From: CAWUEX02 sp963921305
Lineage (GTDB): Bacteria; Pseudomonadota; Alphaproteobacteria; Rhodospirillales; Rhodospirillaceae
Direction of reading: 5' to 3'
NCBI GenBank assembly: GCA_963921305.4
Contig: CAWUEX030000002.1
Span: 2,294,001 to 2,358,000 of the forward strand
DNA length: 64,000 bases
Within the stretch, counting starts at the first letter, position 1. The number at the start of each line of letters is the position of its first letter. Under the pieces are notes generated by a model. The model made no database searches, was not told the origin of the DNA, and saw only the letters and a list, made by a program, of their open reading frames with translations. The position numbers and the translations under genes are program-made. This document shows, in pieces, positions 59,427 through 64,000 of this stretch.

Positions 59427-60974
59427 ATGACGAATGAGTCAGTTCCGTTCGTTCCCGTGACCATTGGCTATGGTATACGCGCTGCCGCGGCCCGTGATCC
59501 CAGAAAAATTGCGTTGACAGATATGGGCGACCGCGAGTTGTCCTACCGTGATTTCGTCCTCAACATCAATCGCATCTCAAATTTTGTAATCGATGGGCTC
59601 GGACTAAAAAAAGGGGCACATTCTGCCCTAATGTCTATGAACTCCATTGAGTTTGTGGAGATCGCTTTGGGGTTGTCGGAGGCCGGCGTGCCACCGGCTA
59701 TGGTCAGTCCTCAAGCAACCCCACCTGAGATCGCGTACATATGCAACGACTCTTCAGCTGAAGTGCTGTTTGTTCAAAAACAATTTGAAGACAAAGCACG
59801 CGCTGCTGAACTTGAAACGGTCAAGCGTATTATCGTTATTGAAGACGAGTTGGAGGATGTCTTTGCAAAAGCTAAGGCGGACCAGCCGCAGATAGAAATC
59901 GCCGAGCGTGATGTGTTCTCTATCCCCTACACATCAGGCACAACTGGAAAACCCAAGGGCGTACTCCTGTCCCACCGGACCCGTACGATGATGATGCTCT
60001 TCGCGCAAGCAGGGAGCTATGGTGTCCACAATCCCGACTGTCGGGCCCTGGCGATGTCTCCGTTCTTTAATGGAGGTGGTTTTGCCAACGTGTTGTCTCC
60101 GCTCTTTTTCGGCGGGACCTGCCATATCTTTCCAAGATTTATGGCAGAGTCCATGTTGGAGACGATCCAAGACCGCCGCATCACCAACATGTTTATGGTG
60201 CCTACGCAGTTTCACGCCATGTTCAATCTTGGTGATGAAACTCTGAATAAGTATGACCGCTCCTCCATAAAAGTTATCAACTCAAACGCGGCGCCGCTTC
60301 CGCAGGCGACCAAGGAGAAAATTGACGCCTATTTCGGTTCCACCGTCCTGTTTGATGCGTACGGGTCAACGGAGTTTGGCACAGCGACGGCTCTTAGACC
60401 GTACGATCAACTGCGAAAAAAATCATGTGTCGGACTTCCTGTGCCCGGAAGTTTTGTTCAACTGCGCCGGGCGGACGGAACGGAATGTGAAGCGGACGAG
60501 GTGGGTGAGATTTTCGTACGTACGCCGTGGATGTTCGAAGGCTATCTGAATAAGCCGGAAGCCACAGCCGAGGCCTATCAAGATGGTTGGTGCACGGTAG
60601 GCGATCTCGGCCGCAAGGATGACGAAGGTTACCTCTACCTCGTCGACCGCAAGAAGAACGTCATCATCACGGGTGGTCAGAATGTGTTTCCGCGCGAAGT
60701 CGAAGATGTTCTGCATACACACGCTTCTGTGAAAGAAGTAGCTGTTGTCGGCAAGAGGGACGATTATTGGGGAGAAGCCGTTGTCGCCTTTGTCGAGCCA
60801 AAGGATGGCGAGAAAGTTGATCAGGAGACTCTGATCGCGTTCTGTAAAGAACAGTTGTCAGCCTACAAAGTGCCGAAAGCGTTTCATTTCCGAGACGCGC
60901 TGCCCCGCAATGCCTCAGGCAAGATATTGCACCGGGCGCTTCGTGATGAGCTCAATTCTGCGACGGTTTCGTAG
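59427..60974 (+). CDS. AMP-forming acyl-CoA synthetase-like ligase
   Basis: The 515-residue protein belongs to the adenylate-forming superfamily: the phosphate loop SGTTGKPKGVLLSH (after YT), FDAYGSTEFGTA, DGWCTVGDLGRKDDEGYLYLVDRKKNVIITGG and the C-terminal Lys in RNASGKILHRAL. It would activate a carboxylic acid to its CoA thioester. Its stop is directly followed by the ATG of the fused hydrolase. A CoA ligase placed with an MFS carrier suggests uptake of a free acid followed by CoA-dependent degradation. Confidence 0.93.
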   Translation: MTNESVPFVPVTIGYGIRAAAARDPRKIALTDMGDRELSYRDFVLNINRISNFVIDGLGLKKGAHSALMSMNSIEFVEIALGLSEAGVPPAMVSPQATPPEIAYICNDSSAEVLFVQKQFEDKARAAELETVKRIIVIEDELEDVFAKAKADQPQIEIAERDVFSIPYTSGTTGKPKGVLLSHRTRTMMMLFAQAGSYGVHNPDCRALAMSPFFNGGGFANVLSPLFFGGTCHIFPRFMAESMLETIQDRRITNMFMVPTQFHAMFNLGDETLNKYDRSSIKVINSNAAPLPQATKEKIDAYFGSTVLFDAYGSTEFGTATALRPYDQLRKKSCVGLPVPGSFVQLRRADGTECEADEVGEIFVRTPWMFEGYLNKPEATAEAYQDGWCTVGDLGRKDDEGYLYLVDRKKNVIITGGQNVFPREVEDVLHTHASVKEVAVVGKRDDYWGEAVVAFVEPKDGEKVDQETLIAFCKEQLSAYKVPKAFHFRDALPRNASGKILHRALRDELNSATVS

Positions 60975-62648
60975 ATGAGCGAACGCATCACCAAGCACTT
61001 CGTCTATGTCGATGGCCGCCGTATGCATTACCGTCGCTGTGGGACTGGTCCCGTTGTGGCGTTGTTTCATGCCTCGCCTGTGTCCGCTCGCGTCCATGTG
61101 CCGTTCATGAGGTTTCTGTCAGACCGGTTTACGACCTTGGCCTTTGACACGCCGTCCAACGGCTTGTCCGAACCCTTGCCATTGGACCAGCCGACGATCG
61201 AGGATTATGCCGACGCTATGGCGGCGGCGCTGCGGGAACTCGGTGTAGAAGATTGTGCAACCTATGGCCGGCACACAGGCGCCTCCATCGCCATCGAGGT
61301 GGCAAACCGCCATCCCGATCTCACCACAATGGCGTTGACGGACGGTTTGCCCAATTTCACAGACGAACAACGGGAGAAGTACCTATCGGGGTATCTCTCC
61401 GATCTAGAGCCGACGTGGGACGGCGGATTCTACCTGTGGCTTTGGTTCCGCTACCGCGATCAGCACGTGTTTTGGCCATGGAACGCTATGGACGCCAAAC
61501 ACCGAGCAGATACCGATGTTCCTGACAACACGTTCATCCAGCGCGGTGTCATCGAGATGCTTGAAGCGGGCAACGCATACAAAGCGCCCTATATCGCCGC
61601 ATTTCTCCACAAGCCGTTACCTGCGCTGGAGTCCTCACAGCGACCGCTGTGTCTCGGTGGCCGACCGGGCGATTCCTTGTACAAGGCTTTGTCCACGTTC
61701 CCCGCGAGCACATGGACAGAAGAAATTCCAAGGGAAAGTGATACCGCGATGGCGCGGGAACGCGAGCTGTTTGAAAGTCATCCCCCGACAAAGCCGGCGC
61801 CGACAGTAAAAGACACCCAGCAACAACCGTCCGGATTGACGTGGCAGTACGTCGAAGCGGGCGAAGTTCAGTTGTTTGTGATGCGCGGTGGAGCGGATCA
61901 CACAGAGCGTCCTCCAATCCTCTTCTTGCCGTCTGTGCCCGGCGCGGTGGAGGCTTTTGGTGATGTCATAAAAGACCTCGCCAAACAGCGGAGTGTGTTT
62001 GCCATTGATCCGCTCGGATGCGGAAACTCCTGGGGGCCACGCGCCAAAGACGGACTACTCACCCTGCAAACAGGCCTTCTTGCCGACGCCCTAACGACTT
62101 TGGGTCTCGCTCAACTGGAAGGTGTAGCCATCAGCGGTGGCGCGACGGTTGCTGTGCAGGTCGCCATAGACCAGCCGGATACGTTTGCATCTCTCAACAT
62201 CATCGATCCCATTGCTATTCAAGAAGATGAACGGGACCGTCTGCCGTATCCCTATGCGCCTGATATCGCGCCCAGAGACGACGGCACGCATATGGCAGCG
62301 CTCTGGCACCACGTCCGCGATCAGCGGTTGTGGTTTCCCTATACCGAACGTACGCGTGCCGCCGCCCACCCGAGCCCGAACGTTAACCCTAAAAATGTGC
62401 ACCATTTCGCCCGGCACTTGGTAAAGCACACCAAAAGCTATCAGCGGGTTTGGCAGGAGGTTATCGACTATCCATTGGTCGAAAGGCTCGCCGATGTGCA
62501 AAGTGACGTGGCGATTTGGCGGACCCAAGGCGGCGTAATTCCGCGAGATAAGTTGCCGACGTTCGAACACCTTGCCCACGCGTCAGTGAAGGACGCAGAG
62601 TCTTATCGGGATGCACTCTCACAGATCAACGAGAGCACCCCGTCATGA
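60975..62648 (+). CDS. Fused double alpha/beta-hydrolase; first half has His elbow
   Basis: The 557-residue protein joins two alpha/beta-hydrolase folds. The first (about 1-270) has VALFHASPVSARVHVP, FDTPSNGLSEP and the elbow YGRHTGAS, so His100 is at the nucleophile position, as in the single-domain protein at 10346-11179. The second (about 285-557) has ILFLPSVPGAVEAFGDVI, IDPLGCGNSWGP and VAISGGATV with Ser387 in a normal place. No signal peptide is present. Fusion of two halves with different elbows suggests one catalytic and one divergent domain. It follows the ligase without a gap and overlaps the FAD oxidase start by four bases. Confidence 0.85.
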   Translation: MSERITKHFVYVDGRRMHYRRCGTGPVVALFHASPVSARVHVPFMRFLSDRFTTLAFDTPSNGLSEPLPLDQPTIEDYADAMAAALRELGVEDCATYGRHTGASIAIEVANRHPDLTTMALTDGLPNFTDEQREKYLSGYLSDLEPTWDGGFYLWLWFRYRDQHVFWPWNAMDAKHRADTDVPDNTFIQRGVIEMLEAGNAYKAPYIAAFLHKPLPALESSQRPLCLGGRPGDSLYKALSTFPASTWTEEIPRESDTAMARERELFESHPPTKPAPTVKDTQQQPSGLTWQYVEAGEVQLFVMRGGADHTERPPILFLPSVPGAVEAFGDVIKDLAKQRSVFAIDPLGCGNSWGPRAKDGLLTLQTGLLADALTTLGLAQLEGVAISGGATVAVQVAIDQPDTFASLNIIDPIAIQEDERDRLPYPYAPDIAPRDDGTHMAALWHHVRDQRLWFPYTERTRAAAHPSPNVNPKNVHHFARHLVKHTKSYQRVWQEVIDYPLVERLADVQSDVAIWRTQGGVIPRDKLPTFEHLAHASVKDAESYRDALSQINESTPS

Positions 62649-64000
62649 ATGGGTCAGGGCCAAAGGGCGTTGAAGTTGCAGAGGCGCTGAAGGGTGCTCT
62701 CGGGGATGAGAAAGTTCAAACCGATGTTGCGGCGCGGGAGCGTTTGAGTAAGGACCTTTCGCCAACCGAACCTGAAGCCAACGCAAGTGTCGTTGTTGCA
62801 GTCCGATACAGAGACGATATCACTCAATCGCTCGACATCGCCCGCCGGCACAGCGTGCCTGTCGCCATCCGAGCTGGTGGCATGTCTTACACCGGTGGCT
62901 ATCAGCCCAGTCAAGATGGAACAGTCTTGCTGGACCTGTCCGCACTTAACCAAGTTACGACAGTGTCGGAAAGCGACCGCTTCATGGTGGTCGAGGCAGG
63001 ATGTACGTGGCAAACCGTAACGGACGCATTGTCCGGCACGGGATTAAGGACCGTGCTGCGCGGTCCGATATCAGGCAGCATTTCCACAGTCGGCGGTGCC
63101 GCATCCCAGAATTTGCCGGGGTCCATGGATGGCATCTTGGGTGTGGAGGCTGTCCTGGCGTCAGGAGAGATCGTCCGCACGGGCAGTCTCGGGGCGCATG
63201 ATGGGCACGGTTTCTACCGCAACTACGGTCCCGACCTCACAGGCCTCTTTCTCGGGGACAACGGCACCCATGGCATCAAGACGAAAGTTGCACTGCGTTT
63301 AGAGCCTATCCCTTCAGGTGTTGCGCATGGGTCCTACGCGTTTGACAGCATGCAGGATGTCGCGGCTGCAATGGTGCGGATTGCGCAACACGGTCTGGCA
63401 GCACGGATGTTCGGGTTAGACCCTCTCAAGAACAAGACCGCGACCAAGGTGGACACGCGAGAGGGGATAGACACACTCAAGAAGATCGCAACCACGTCAT
63501 CGAAGGGCCTGGTCGGCGGGGTTGCTGACGCTGCAAAAGTCGCTTTGGCCGGCAAGAAGGCGTTTGACCAAGTGGCATGGTCATTACACATCTCAACGGA
63601 AGGGGTCGATCAGGCTGCCGCCCAGTCAAGTCTGAAGCTCGTTGATCATATTTGTGTCGATAAAGGGCACTCCATAGACCCGTCCATCCCCATCGCCATG
63701 GCGGCGAAGCCATTTTCCATTCGTGGGTTTCTCGGAATAAAAGGAGAGCGATGGGTGCCCATGCACGGCATCTTTCCGTTCTCGAAAGTATCGGACGCCA
63801 TTGAAAAAACAGAGAAGTTTTTCGAAGCACACGCAAGTGCCCTTCAAGACCATGGCATCGTTCACTCATTCATGCTGTCTGCCGGAGACGGATACTACTT
63901 GATAGAGCCAATGTTCTATTGGCCGGATGCGCTTTTACCGATTCATGGAGACGCTCTGGGGCAGGACAAGATCAAAAAGTTTGGCGATCCGCTACCCAGT
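62645..64000 (+). CDS. FAD-linked oxidase (PCMH-type), 3' end off window
   Basis: The ATG at 62645 overlaps the preceding stop (ATGA), and the frame stays open to the end of the window, giving at least 452 residues. The N-terminal FAD-binding domain of PCMH type is clear: VAIRAGGMSYTGGY (near residue 80), VVEAGCTWQTVTDAL, and RGPISGSISTVGGAASQNLPGS. Then come VLASGEIVRTGS and a substrate domain with FGLDPLKNKTATK. Relatives include glycolate oxidase GlcD, vanillyl-alcohol oxidase and 4-cresol dehydrogenase. The C-terminal part needed to choose among them is outside the window. Confidence 0.85.
   Translation, partial: MNGSGPKGVEVAEALKGALGDEKVQTDVAARERLSKDLSPTEPEANASVVVAVRYRDDITQSLDIARRHSVPVAIRAGGMSYTGGYQPSQDGTVLLDLSALNQVTTVSESDRFMVVEAGCTWQTVTDALSGTGLRTVLRGPISGSISTVGGAASQNLPGSMDGILGVEAVLASGEIVRTGSLGAHDGHGFYRNYGPDLTGLFLGDNGTHGIKTKVALRLEPIPSGVAHGSYAFDSMQDVAAAMVRIAQHGLAARMFGLDPLKNKTATKVDTREGIDTLKKIATTSSKGLVGGVADAAKVALAGKKAFDQVAWSLHISTEGVDQAAAQSSLKLVDHICVDKGHSIDPSIPIAMAAKPFSIRGFLGIKGERWVPMHGIFPFSKVSDAIEKTEKFFEAHASALQDHGIVHSFMLSAGDGYYLIEPMFYWPDALLPIHGDALGQDKIKKFGDPLPS

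Overview
The window looks like an alphaproteobacterial chromosome of high G+C content. The best evidence is the conserved block at 36.4-43.8 kb: dcd, murA, hisG (short form), hisD, a UPF0262 gene, a low-molecular-weight phosphatase gene, infA, maf, an RNase E/G-like gene and yacG, followed by tRNA-Phe. That order is typical of alphaproteobacteria. The species cannot be named from the sequence.

Region 1 (1-9.1 kb, all minus strand, open at the left edge) is a phage-tail-like operon read from 9115 leftwards. It has four consecutive paralogues sharing the start MADFDLGDVIPS, two further glycine-rich proteins, three copies of an N-terminal MAxSITVNGNTYNDSPYDA module (two followed by short collagen-like GATGATGPAGADG repeats), a protein with a Lys/Ala tail like histone H1, and a 96-base relic of a glycine-rich gene. 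No terminase, capsid or integrase gene is visible, so prophage, gene-transfer-agent-like or tailocin-like origin stays open.

Region 2 (9.4-16.2 kb) holds an SDR lacking its Tyr/Lys, an alpha/beta hydrolase with His at the nucleophile position, a sulfide:quinone-reductase-like flavoprotein, a CpcT/CpeT-like secreted protein, an AGCS sodium symporter and a lysine 2,3-aminomutase-like radical SAM enzyme.

Region 3 (16.3-30.4 kb) contains three paralogous double-domain nitrilase-superfamily proteins. Two are each followed by a Rossmann-fold protein that carries a signal peptide, which is unusual. Two orphan solute-binding proteins, a pirin, an exported hydrolase and a Rieske oxygenase alpha/beta pair are also here.

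Region 4 (30.4-35.9 kb) is a periplasmic aldehyde-oxidoreductase-type molybdenum enzyme (PaoABC-like) with a Tat-type 2Fe-2S subunit, an FAD subunit with a 4Fe-4S loop, and a cytochrome b561-like gene. Three of these genes are broken by small insertions. Every frame disruption found in this window is an insertion, which points to sequence error or to very recent decay.

Region 5 (44.0-64.0 kb, open at the right edge) begins right after tRNA-Phe and is visibly more A+T-rich. It is an accessory catabolic cluster: class V aminotransferase, VOC proteins, a flavin/Fe-S oxidoreductase, tandem-domain hydrolases, a PhyH-type dioxygenase, IclR and LysR regulators, an MFS carrier, an amidohydrolase-2 protein, an acyl-CoA-synthetase-like ligase and an FAD-linked oxidase. 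It is best read as an uptake and degradation island for an unidentified organic acid or aromatic compound.
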